Of a DNA stretch of 64,000 nt, positions 55,340-64,000 are shown one piece after another. Within the stretch, counting starts at the first letter, position 1; the number at the start of each line of letters is the position of its first letter. The stretch spans positions 1,116,001 through 1,180,000 of the forward strand of contig CALYLX010000112.1 in the NCBI GenBank assembly GCA_944990035.1. Reading direction: 5' to 3'. The notes beneath the pieces are model-generated. The model saw only the letters and a list, made by a program, of their open reading frames with translations. It was not told the origin of the DNA and ran no database searches. The stretch comes from Clitopilus passeckerianus (lineage: Eukaryota > Basidiomycota > Agaricomycetes > Agaricales > Entolomataceae). The position numbers and the translations under genes were made by a program.

Positions 55340-56884
55340 TTAACTAGAGTCTGTGTCGGTTGATGAGCCTGTTTCCTCTCCTTCGACATCTATCAAAGAG
55401 GTTTATCAGCAGGTCTATGTATGGTCAAAGGGCAGGCCTCTCACCTATAGTATAATCAGGAACATGAATCGGTGGCGGTCTATGAGCCGTTCCAGGCATC
55501 TTGACCGTTTTACTGTTCTTACTACTGAATCTACCATTCGTCAGTGAGGTTGTCGATACATTTGGACTTCGACCGAGACCGGAAAGAGTCGAAGCGGGCG
55601 TAGCAGCTAAAGCGGCTTCCGGAGAAGATTCTCGAGAAGACGACGAGCTTGTGGAGCCACCAATAAAAGACGCAGTCGATGATTCTCGAAGCTTTGAAGG
55701 TTTCTTGAGTTGAGTCGGCGAGAGGTAGGGCTAGAAATGAGTGTCATTCTTTGTCGATTCGGGTAGAGCACAGTCCAGGCTACCTTGGGTGTTTCTGCCT
55801 TTCCTTTGAGTTTGAAAGCAGGGGTGCCTGTAAATGTGTGAGAAGCTAACCGGAACCCAGAGGGTGGAACGTACCTCCGGTCTTTTGCTTCTTCTGGTTC
55901 TTTCCTGGTGAGATTTGTGGTGAATTGTTCTGCTTGACAAATATCTGTTAGTACAGCTACACTGGTGCAACAATTTGAATATAATGCGTACCCTTTTCCG
56001 TTTCAGGCTGAACTCTGCCTCATCTGAAAATTCAAGCCATTGTATCATCAAATACACAAGAAATCTAGGAGTTCTCTACCTGTCCGTTTCAACTTCCCTT
56101 TACCTTTCCTTGGGCTTTCGTCTGACATCATGTCGGATCCAGGTGACATAGATCGACCAGCCTCAGCTTGCTGCCTATGTAAATGTCAGAATAGCATCTT
56201 TATTGTGTAATTGGGAGGTTGACTTGGTTCTCGTGACCCCTCTACCGGCGCCGCGACGGGCGCTCGAGAGGCCCATGCAATTGCTTAAATGAGGCGCGTA
56301 ACGGTTCGATGCAATCTAGTAAATGCAAACCCTCCATGAATCCAGGTCAAGTAGTAAGCTAGCTCATTCATACCTGTCGAGAACAAACAACACATTCCAG
56401 GTATGTATTTCCGTCTTTGGTGCTGGTAGGTGTTCCGGACCCGGACCCTCCGTTCGAGGGTTTCGCGTCAGCAACCAGTGCTGGGGTCCCAGCCCGCGAT
56501 GGGGAGCCGTTGTTCTGAGAGGAGCTTGTCGAAGGGGTGGGGACGTGAGCTGCACAGAACATTCCTTAAATAACATTGTTTCTCTGAGCCCAGGGGTAGC
56601 ATACCTGAGCCACACCTGTTAACATGCCATTTAGCTTTTGGATGTCAAACTTCGAGGTTACATGGTACACGTACCGTGTCTTACATATATCACAAATAGC
56701 TCTACTCCTTGCCATCTCATGGTGCGATTGCAGAGTGACATCCATAATCAAGTCGTTGACCATGGCGTTGAAGATTCGGCTTGTCTACCATTATAAGGAT
56801 GAGCTCCGCTAGGGTTGAAGGAAGAAGTCTCGCAGAATTCCATACCAGCTGTGCCAAAACCTCATCGCGTTCAGATTTTGGCAT
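55340..56884 (-). CDS. SGF11: SAGA deubiquitinase-module subunit Sgf11
   Basis: Sgf11 anchors Ubp8 in the deubiquitinase module of SAGA and binds the nucleosome acidic patch. The start MPKSERDEVLAQLTSRIFNAM leads into the N-terminal helix DLIMDVTLQSHHEMARSRAICDICKTR. A Ser/Thr-rich linker follows. The zinc finger comes next: LECVVCSRQIASNRYAPHLSNCMG with Cys-x2-Cys and His-Cys. A basic C-terminal region with repeated Ser/Pro patches ends DVEGEETGSSTDTDSS. One exon of 11 bases (56605-56615, coding Cys-Gly-Ser) is needed to keep the frame between the helix and the linker. Around ten exons in total, several under 60 bases, join with GT-AG borders. The C-terminal extension beyond the zinc finger is longer than in yeast. 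Confidence 0.88.
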
Positions 56885-57183
56885 TACGGTTGACCAGGGG
56901 AATGACTTCACGTAGAGTTAACCAAGCCAATAACCGAGGCCAACTACGCGAATTAGCAGTCACGTGTCACAGGAACCACAAGGGATCGAGATTTTTACAT
57001 CTCACAGTTGCTCGCTCGCTCAGTTGGAACTTGTAGAGGAAGTCAGTGTATAAGGTATTCTATGTAAGAGAGTCGTGATATCATGAAGTAATGCTAAGAA
57101 ATTGTGGTCATAATTCACTAGGTATCGTTCCTTGTAAACCGAAAGAACCTTTTCCATCAGCCCGGATAACTGGCAGAGCATAA

Positions 57184-59552
57184 TTAGTAGTCTCTTGCAG
57201 TAATCCTGGAAATCGTGAACACCCCAATAATAACAACCGCTAAAGCACCAATGCTGGCGGGGAGGATAAGATCTCTCGGAATTCCAAATAGTTCGTCCTG
57301 AGCAGGTTGAGGTGCGGCCGGGGCAGGTGCACGGTGGTCAGGTTGCTCAGCTATGGTTGACTCCGCCTTCTCCACCTCCTTGATGGATTCCAGTGCGGCA
57401 GCGTTAACGACGGCAGCCTTTGCTTCGCTTCTTTCCGACCCAGCCTCCACCCAGCCCCTCCCACCCTGCACAAACAGGACAACGCGGTCGGAACCGGCCT
57501 TTCTGGCGATGCTGACGGCGTCAGTCACGTCGTCGTCCGAAGTGATGAGGACAGTATCGCCGTCAGTGTCGGTGTACGAAAGGTGGAAGTCGATCGGGTC
57601 AGGCCTGACATCGCCTGCCTCTTCTGAGGCTTGCCACTCTGTGAAGAAGGGGTCCGTAGCCAGCTTGCCAGAAACAATTTCGCGGAGGTGAGTAACATCA
57701 TCGTGGCGAGATTGGAAACGGTGGGTCCTGCCGCTAGGAGTGCGGAACTTGAAGACATATGTACCATCGTCAACAGGAAGCGGTCCAGTGACAGACGGGA
57801 CAGTAATTCCTTTGCGGTTTGCATAACTTTCGAGGGCCGAGTGACGGTCGTCGTCCATGACGGATGCAGAGTCGTTGGGGTGAACCTCGGAGAATGGCGA
57901 TTGCTGGACATGAGAAATGTCTCCCACCGAGGGGAAGGAACGCATCTCTGGGGGTACTTGAGATTGGGAACCTGACAAGACGGAGCCTTCTTCGTCGTGA
58001 CCAATTGAGTCGAAGAAGCGACCCCACATTGGTCCAGACTCAGTGTTATTGGGATCTCCAGCCGCCATAGCATTCATCTAATGATGAGTGAGAATTTATC
58101 AGTCTTCAGCAAGATAAACCTACACACCTGCTCAAGGGTAGCGTAAGTCAGTTTGAGGACATCGACAATTGCGGTGAGGCGGCCGTCCTCTTCCACAACT
58201 GGTAAGTTCAGGTAATGCCCGGCTAGAAAACATAGGTTGTTGAGTGGACAAAGTCATCGTTGAAAATGAGGATACTCACTGTGCATCTTCTTGAGGGCGT
58301 CATGAATGGTCATATCAGGAGGAGCGGTGTCGGGATGAGGAGTCATAACTCTGACAACGCTGCACCTTCCTGCTTCAAGGCCTGCGGCAATAACACGAAG
58401 CACGATATCCTTGCTGGTGAAGATACCAGCGATACGCGGAGGACCACCCGCGCCAGAATTTTCCATAACGCAAACGGCAGTTGTCCGCCTCTCCTTCATG
58501 AGCTTGGCGACCTCGCGAACGGTAGTCTTAGGACTGACAGTTGCTGGCTGAGTACGAGAGTCCATAATAGACGTCAAATCGGGGAGCGCAGTCTTCTCCT
58601 TGAGCTTCTCAGCCCAGGCAAGCATTGCAGCTGCCTGGGGGTTAGAGCTAGCCGAGCCAAGTTCGGTCTGGACACCAGCCATGGCACTGAACAGTTGTTC
58701 AGAGGCAGCGGAGCTGCGTTCAACCTTTGCAAGTGCCTCGTGAAACACCTTTGTAATATCGAGGAGACCAACAACATTGCCATCTTCATTACAAACAGGC
58801 TGATACGATATTTGTTAACGACAAAATGCCTGCCATCGGACTGAAAGCTCACCAGATGCCTAAAGTGCCTCGAGACCATCAGCTGGAGGGCCTCAGTCGC
58901 ACTGGTCGTATCACGCGTCACCATTGGATTGCGCGTCATAATCTGGTGAACTGGGGTGACGTGGGGATCAAGACCTTCTGCAGAGACCTGGAAATCATTT
59001 CAGTCAAAACCTGAAAAGCAAGTCAAGATTGAACCATACTCGGTAAGCCAAATCTTTGGCAGTGAAGATACCACTCAAGCCCTCTTCATCGTCCACCACT
59101 AGCACACAATCTGTTCGCTTCGCAGCACAGAGTTGACTAGCCTCAGAAACGGTGATGTTTTCCGGAACAGTCAGAGCTGGGCTAGGTTTAAGAGCGGCGA
59201 CAGTTCCCTTTGCCGGTGCAGCCTTTCCTCTCTTTCCACCTCGATGAATCTGGGACGTCGAGATAGTTCGTTTACGGAGTAACTCGGATTCTATCTTCTT
59301 TCTAATTTGCTGGGCAGGAGGTCAGTTACAAGCCGAACCAGAAGTCGTGCAATATTCGAACCTCGTCACGCTTGGATTGCTTCTTCCGGGTATCGGAAGC
59401 AGCGCCATATGACAGGGTGACATTGAAGTTGATACCGAACGAGCTGTTGAGCGTGGTGGTAAAGGAGAGCTAGATCTTTCTGAAGGGAAGCCGAGCTGAG
59501 GCGGAGGACTTGAAGGATGGTGGTGGTGGACGGGAACGGGAATGCGCGACAT
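57184..59552 (-). CDS. Four-CBS, PB1-domain membrane protein
   Basis: A protein of about 650 residues with four CBS motifs that pair into two adenosine-ligand modules. They are recognised by ALTVPENITVSEASQLC with VLVVDDEEGLSGIFTAKD, IMTRNPMVTRDTTSATEAL, TVREVAKLMKERRTTAVCV with IAGIFTSKDIVLRVI, and MTIHDALKKMHSG. A PB1 domain (YVFKFRTPSGRTHRFQSRH, then TDPFFTEWQ) and a C-terminal membrane helix (LILPASIGALAVVIIGVFTISR) follow. The layout matches a conserved fungal CBS/PB1 family thought to act at the ER or mitochondrial surface. The start is uncertain. ATG 59552 opens a short exon that probably splices, after MSRIP or MSRIPVP, to LSFTTTLNSSFGINF near 59,480. The donor is weak, so a small frame problem cannot be excluded. 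Confidence 0.85.
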
Positions 59553-59669
59553 CCAAAATCGTCGAGTTCACGTCAAACCAACACAGAAGGCCAACGGAAA
59601 TAAATTGATGGGTGGAACCGAAATGGTATTTGTTTGTACCGTCCAATACAAACAACTCGACCGAAGGCT

Positions 59670-60888
59670 CTAAGCTAAGCTACCGAGAGAAATATGTACG
59701 ATCACACCAAAACTGTCTATGTTTCGAAATAAACGAAGGTAAAAGTATTCAACGTCTTGGTTGAGGAGCGGCACCTGCCCCGCAGGAGCAGCATTAGGTG
59801 TCAAAGTGGTTCCAACCCAACGCCCAGTCAACATCTTCACTTTGTCCCAAACCTGGATTGCTACAGGAGCGCCAGATGCATTGACGTAGCCGTCAACGCG
59901 AGCAGTCGCATTTCCGAATGCTTCACGAGTGAAGGTAGACTGGTAGTAACGTTGGCGCAAGAAGTGGGCGTACAGAACAGGCGTGAGGAGTGAGTTCTGG
60001 AAGGTGATTGCACCAAGTGCGACGCGAACGAAGATAACGACTTCAATATAGGCAACGAGTCTCATGGCGCGGTCATAGTTAGCTAGTAAAACGTATTAGC
60101 GCTTATTTTTCAAAACGTGTTGTGGCATTGAGCATACCTTTGACCCATGCTTGGAGCTTTTTGGCGAGAGGGTGAGGCTGAGGTGGGCCTCCTGCGGTTG
60201 CTGGTGGTCCGGGGGAAGGAACTGAGCCATCAAAGTAGTCCGGGTGAAGGTCAAGGCATGGAAGAGAGAGAAAATCGCGTATGGTGCAAGGGCAACTGGG
60301 TATGACATCAATGGCTAAGTTCTATGTCGAACTTTCCAGTACGCACCGGCAACAGGCTTAGAAGACCACCAGAAGAAAGCGAGCATGAAGTATTGAACAT
60401 TCTAAATGAGAGAATGAATTAGTTGGCTATAAGTCTGGCTGTTGCGCAGACATACCTCATCAAGGAGAGCTCTTCTGACATAACCGATGTTGGGCTGTGG
60501 AGTCTGAATGGAAAGAGTCAGTCATTGATGTTTTCGTCACATTCAGCTTGCACATACTCCGAGAGATTTACTGAAATTCATATTAGCTCGAGATGCTGAG
60601 CTGACACGAATGTTACTCACTGGCAAACGATAGCATAACTGATGAGAGCTCCCGTGAAACTTGCTGTACGGAATTTTGAGATTAGATTTTGACTTTGAGC
60701 AAGTGTAAAATATCCTAACCTTTATACCACCAAGCAGAAACGCTCTTGAATGTCACCCATGCCAGGAAATAGCGAAGAGAGGCGATCAAAAGAATAAAAT
60801 GGCCAGATGCCCACAAATAATGCTGTCCAAATTTTCAATCCTTCCTCCTCTCACTAATGCAAATTTAACAAACCTGGGTAGTAGCCAT
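59670..60888 (-). CDS. TMEM33/Pom33-like ER membrane protein
   Basis: A four-pass ER and nuclear-envelope protein that helps shape ER tubules and distribute pores (Pom33/Per33 in yeast, Tts1 in fission yeast). Exons from ATG 60888 (MATTQ) encode HYLWASGHFILLIASLRYFLAWVTFKS, then SAWWYKASFTGALISYAIVCQ, PNIGYVRRALLDENVQYFMLAFFWW, and PVALAPYAIFSLFHALTFTRTTLM. The C-terminal region has MRLVAYIEVVIFVRVALGAITF and RWVGTTLTPNA. The C-terminus beyond PAGQ (ending HISLGSLA) is less conserved, and its last residues may come from an unrecognised intron. Six or more introns of 50-70 bases were needed. It lies 117 bases upstream of the CBS/PB1 gene on the same strand. Confidence 0.85.
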
Positions 60889-61627
60889 GGATTATGACTT
60901 TGAAAGGGTCAGATACAGCAAGCTGCAAGGATGTTGGCTGGCTTCGTGGATGGGTGGAACTATGTGCGCTGCTGACGTTCCAACTTGCTATGTCACGTAA
61001 ACACGTGGACAACACTCCCAAACAACGTCAAATTCGTGAAATCACCTCGAGGTGCTCGCTCCGGTCTGTCCGCGTCATGATCGCAATGTGCAGACACAAC
61101 GGTTACCATATGGATTTGAGGTTTTGCAAGGATGAAGGCTATTCTGACGTTCAACGTTGAAGTTGCGCCGCAGTGAACGCGCAGCATTGATGAGGTGGCC
61201 AGCCAACAAGCAGGGACGTGTGCAGAATGATAAGGCGCTAATTTGATTACATGCACATTGTCTCCCTACTTTTGCTCATCACTAGGTATAATGTAGGTGT
61301 AAGTTTGTTCTGTACGCGAACGAAGCCAATACAACAGTCTGAATATTACAATTACAATTCGCATGTTGGAATGAATGTGGTGAACAATATCTACAAATGG
61401 GTAGAGTGTCATTTAGAAGGAGAATCAATCTAAAGCGAACACAGAGGCGCGCTAAAAAGACGGAATATGAAAAGGATGTGATGCCAGACTAACCCCATGA
61501 CCCCGACGTGTTTGAAATATGTTGTTCATCATGAATCCTGCCAGATTGGAGGAGGGGAAGGGATGGGTATAGGTTGCGACGAGGTAAGGATACATTGACG
61601 GGCGGTCTGATGGAGCTGAGAGGTTGT
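60889..61627. other. Intergenic, 739 bases
   Basis: This covers the promoter side of the TMEM33-like gene and the 3' flank of the next minus-strand gene. Only short frames were found on both strands, with no feature I can support. Confidence 0.35.
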
Positions 61628-62193
61628 TCAATCTTGTCGACTGAATTCTGCCTGTGTGAGATCAAGGACGAATGTATGCCTCTGATTCTTCGAGGGCTCG
61701 ATTATCTTGATAGGTTTTGACGTAGCCAGAGGCTTCATCACATTGGCGACAGAGGGGAATGGGCGGAGCGGTCGCGACACGGCGAATGATCCATTCCTCT
61801 TTGGCGCTGTCGGCCGTGTCGATAGTGTAGTGGCGCCCTGCGAGCTCTGGGCAAGAGGAGAGGACACGACGGGCGGGCAATAGTCATTGTGGCTGTAGAA
61901 TTCCTGGGTCAGTATTGCGTCTTTTTAATAGTGATTCAAGGGGCAATGACTAACCCATGGCGTTTGATGAATATGCGTCGTCACTTGCTTTGAAAATGGT
62001 GTTGTTGGAGGTCTAGACGCCAGGGGCGCAATGGGGAACAGCAAATGCGGGGAAGGTTGTGAGAGACAGAGTGAACGTAGACCTTTGGTTCGTTATAAGA
62101 GGCTATCTCAACTTTGGGGCTAGTGGAACATTTCGCTTTGGTTGGGGAACGGCAACCGGCGTGTCGGCAAAATGGAATTAAATGGACGCGCAT
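61628..62193 (-). CDS. Small unidentified protein with an N-terminal Cys/His cluster
   Basis: I do not recognise this gene. Three exons join through two in-phase introns (about 62,007-62,100 and 61,904-61,954) into a protein of about 145 residues. It starts MRVHLIPFCRHAGCRSPTKAKC, with Cys and His spaced as in a small metal site, though too few ligands are seen to name a fold. The middle part reads EIASYNEPKQVTTHIHQTPWEFYSHNDYC. The C-terminal half is basic and Ser/Pro-rich (PTAPKRNGSF, KIIEPSKNQRHTFVLD) and ends AEFSRQD. The long open frame and good splice sites support it. Conservation cannot be judged here. Confidence 0.5.
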
Positions 62194-63039
62194 AATGTCA
62201 CGGATCTGTCACATCACATCACCTAGTTTAAGCTTTCGCAACATATCTGGCGGTGGCGTCGGGTTGTGCTTTGCGCTGAGCCAATGTTTCTAGTGTAATG
62301 AGAGCCCGATAACGGCGAGAGGGGCCAGGAGAGAGGTGAAGGTCTTTATCTTGCGGCTTTTGCCAAAGCTCGGAAAAATAACCCCAGCGTAAATGCGCCT
62401 TGCGGACAGTCCGAGATTCTTTTTTTGCTCTTAATTTTTCCCATCGAACCTGACGAGCCCGGGGCAGTGAATGACAGCGCGATGAAGACATCCGACCAAC
62501 TCATGTTCCTGCGTGTGAAAGTTTTCTTTCATTTGGACGGGCTATGGTAAACAACTCTGAGTACTTCATCATAATTATCAACAAGGAATTTCCCCACTTT
62601 ATAGTAAAGGTGATCAAGAGGTAAAACAAATACGTCTAAAAGATACCAAGATTTCTATACAGAATTGATGTCGATTGCGGCTGTGAAGGTAGAGCGCTTC
62701 ACCGAAGTGTGTCGCGTAACCTCGAGGTGTGCCCAAGGGGACCGTACCGGTAAGTACTTCGGGGAGGAACGCCCGCGGATCGAGGAAAGAGTGGTCGTAG
62801 GATGGGCTCGTCGCGAGGATTGATGTGGGCTGTGAGGGAAACTCGAGTCAACTACCAGCCGCTCATCACCTACCACCCCCTGATGACTCGGAATGGAAAA
62901 GCTGTTGGTGCACGAATGCTATCGTGTGTGTAAATGAAAACGCAGAAACCAGTCGGAGTACCTGACTCAAGTGAACGCCGTAAGTATGTACTTGAAGAAA
63001 GACCTGGGGTATGCGGTTGACGTTGATGAATGACGACAT
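62194..63039. other. Intergenic, 846 bases
   Basis: An 87-codon minus frame (62491-62228) with ATG is Arg/Lys-rich, but I cannot tie it to a family and would not annotate it without transcript data. A second overlapping frame from an upstream ATG is also open. Otherwise no feature was seen. Confidence 0.35.
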
Positions 63040-63540
63040 TCACTGGACATCCACGAGCAGATTACGCTCTAGAATGTACTTTCCCTCCTTGTATTTCTGC
63101 GAAGATTCGTAGGCCTTGTCCTAGAAGAGATGTCAGGAATAAAGACCACATCGAGAGTCTGGCAGAACTCACGTATTTCCAGCCAAGTGTGACTCCACAT
63201 TTGCAGCAGTAAATGTCTCGGACAGTGTGATTACCAGTGGTCATAGGTCTATCATTGGGCTCTCCCTCGTTGACGTTCACACTACCAGGAATGCAGGTTA
63301 GCAACAAATACGCAAGGTAGATCGCCAAAAGAGGACTCACACGATGTCGAAAAGATAGGCACGCCCGTGCTGACCGTTGAAAGCCTAGCGGCAAATCCTC
63401 GTTAATATCAGTTCTTTCGTCGATCTGTAAAGATGACATACTCTTGAAATCATCGAGTGAATCGTAGCAAGATGTGTCTTGCATGTCGAGCAGCCATAGA
63501 TGCGCTCGCCGGCAAGATATCGACGGTACCTCATTCCCAT
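63040..63540 (-). CDS. Yippee-like zinc-binding protein
   Basis: A small zinc protein of the Yippee family with about 120 residues, conserved across eukaryotes and related in fold to the thalidomide-binding domain of cereblon. The chain has [29 protein letters not shown], then [15 protein letters not shown] and [36 protein letters not shown]. It ends [22 protein letters not shown]. The two Cys-x2-Cys pairs (CSTC, CCKC/KCG) that hold zinc are intact. Four exons with in-phase introns are evident. In fission yeast the homologue (moh1-like) is linked to growth control. In the sequence itself nothing more can be said. The ATG 63540 is the first in frame. Confidence 0.93.
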
Positions 63541-64000
63541 GGTGGTGGTAGATGCTTGAAAGTGGTGGAGAATGTAAGTACTAAGCGAGCAAGCACAAGC
63601 TAAACCGAAGAAGAGTCAGACAGCTGGTAGTCGAGTCTAACACACTGAGGGGTGTCCTTGAGATCGCTGTGGTCTTGGATGTGGGTTTATATACAAACGA
63701 GGTTGTGTCAGATGCGGAAGCACCTTACGGCTTTGTTCCGTCAGTTGTCACACGTTCCATTCCTGCCTCCATACAGCTAACACGGGACGTCGTGGTGCTT
63801 TCCGAATACGACGATGGGCGTGTCAGTGGCGCGGTCGCACTCAAGACCACGTCTCACACCAGTATTGCTTCACGATATACATGTTCAAGGGTTACAATCT
63901 TAAAATTGAACTGTACAGAACCTCCTAGCCCAAACCAACCCGCATTAAATCCACACACCGCAAGCATCGCTCTTCCCTTACCTACCGGCCTTAGCCCACT
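63541..64000. other. Promoter side of the Yippee gene and window end
   Basis: The 460 bases upstream of the Yippee start hold no coding frame I can support. A tttatatac stretch near 63,690 (minus-strand equivalent) could be TATA-like. Confidence 0.35.

Noticed and set aside
62228..62491. An 87-codon Arg/Lys-rich frame
   Set aside because: Short, overlapped by another open frame, and without homology I can name.

Overview
The window looks like nuclear DNA of a basidiomycete fungus, most likely an agaricomycete. Almost every gene is broken by several short GT-AG introns of roughly 45-80 bases. Genes sit on both strands with gaps often of 70-300 bases. The best-preserved proteins are eukaryotic housekeeping families in their fungal form, such as Rab7/Ypt7, the AP-1 sigma chain, Vma5, frataxin, Bet1, Sgf11 and Urb2. 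No viral, plasmid or transposon gene was recognised. I rebuilt exon structures by eye from frame changes and splice signals, so inner exon borders are less certain than product calls.

Layout. 1-2.7 kb: the 3' end of a Rab7 GTPase, a 6-phosphogluconolactonase and an AP-1 sigma adaptin, all plus strand. 2.8-6.9 kb: a large minus-strand chromodomain protein. 7.1-11.9 kb: a membrane fatty-acid hydroxylase/sterol-desaturase-like protein, a small single-pass membrane protein, a PXA-domain protein and an unidentified protein with tyrosine-containing LPSY/LPTY motifs. 11.9-15.0 kb: a 3.1 kb stretch with no gene I can support. 15.0-19.4 kb: a mitochondrial branched-chain aminotransferase and an RBM26/27-like RNA-binding protein. 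19.4-20.9 kb: a gap holding a perfect 16-base inverted repeat. 20.9-24.5 kb: a rhodanese, then a same-strand run of a Ctr copper transporter and two tandem X325/BIM1-like copper-binding proteins.

25.2-29.1 kb: a small conserved protein, a mercaptopyruvate sulfurtransferase and V-ATPase subunit C. 29.4-34.5 kb: a multi-KH RNA-binding protein and an RWD-RBR ubiquitin ligase. 34.7-43.9 kb: Urb2, frataxin, an unidentified nuclear-type protein and a WDR70-like WD40 protein. 44.1-51.2 kb: a double-bromodomain (Bdf1/BET) protein, a G-patch/zinc-finger protein, an intron-containing tRNA-Met(CAT) and the SUMO protease Ulp1. 51.3-63.5 kb: Bet1 SNARE, a UPF0658 Golgi membrane protein, peptidyl-tRNA hydrolase 2, SAGA subunit Sgf11, a four-CBS/PB1 membrane protein, a TMEM33-like ER protein, a small unidentified protein and a Yippee protein.

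Most neighbours are functionally unrelated, as usual in fungal genomes. The exception is the copper block at 21.7-24.5 kb. There, a plasma-membrane copper importer sits directly upstream of two secreted, probably GPI-anchored proteins whose mature N-terminus would be a copper-binding histidine. In Cryptococcus, a BIM1 protein of this family works with Ctr1 in copper uptake, so the three genes may form one copper-acquisition unit. Several otherwise intact genes carry single-base frame breaks, three of them at runs of C or G. This suggests residual assembly errors more than pseudogenes. Three genes use very small exons (6, 8 and 11 bases) that standard gene finders may miss.
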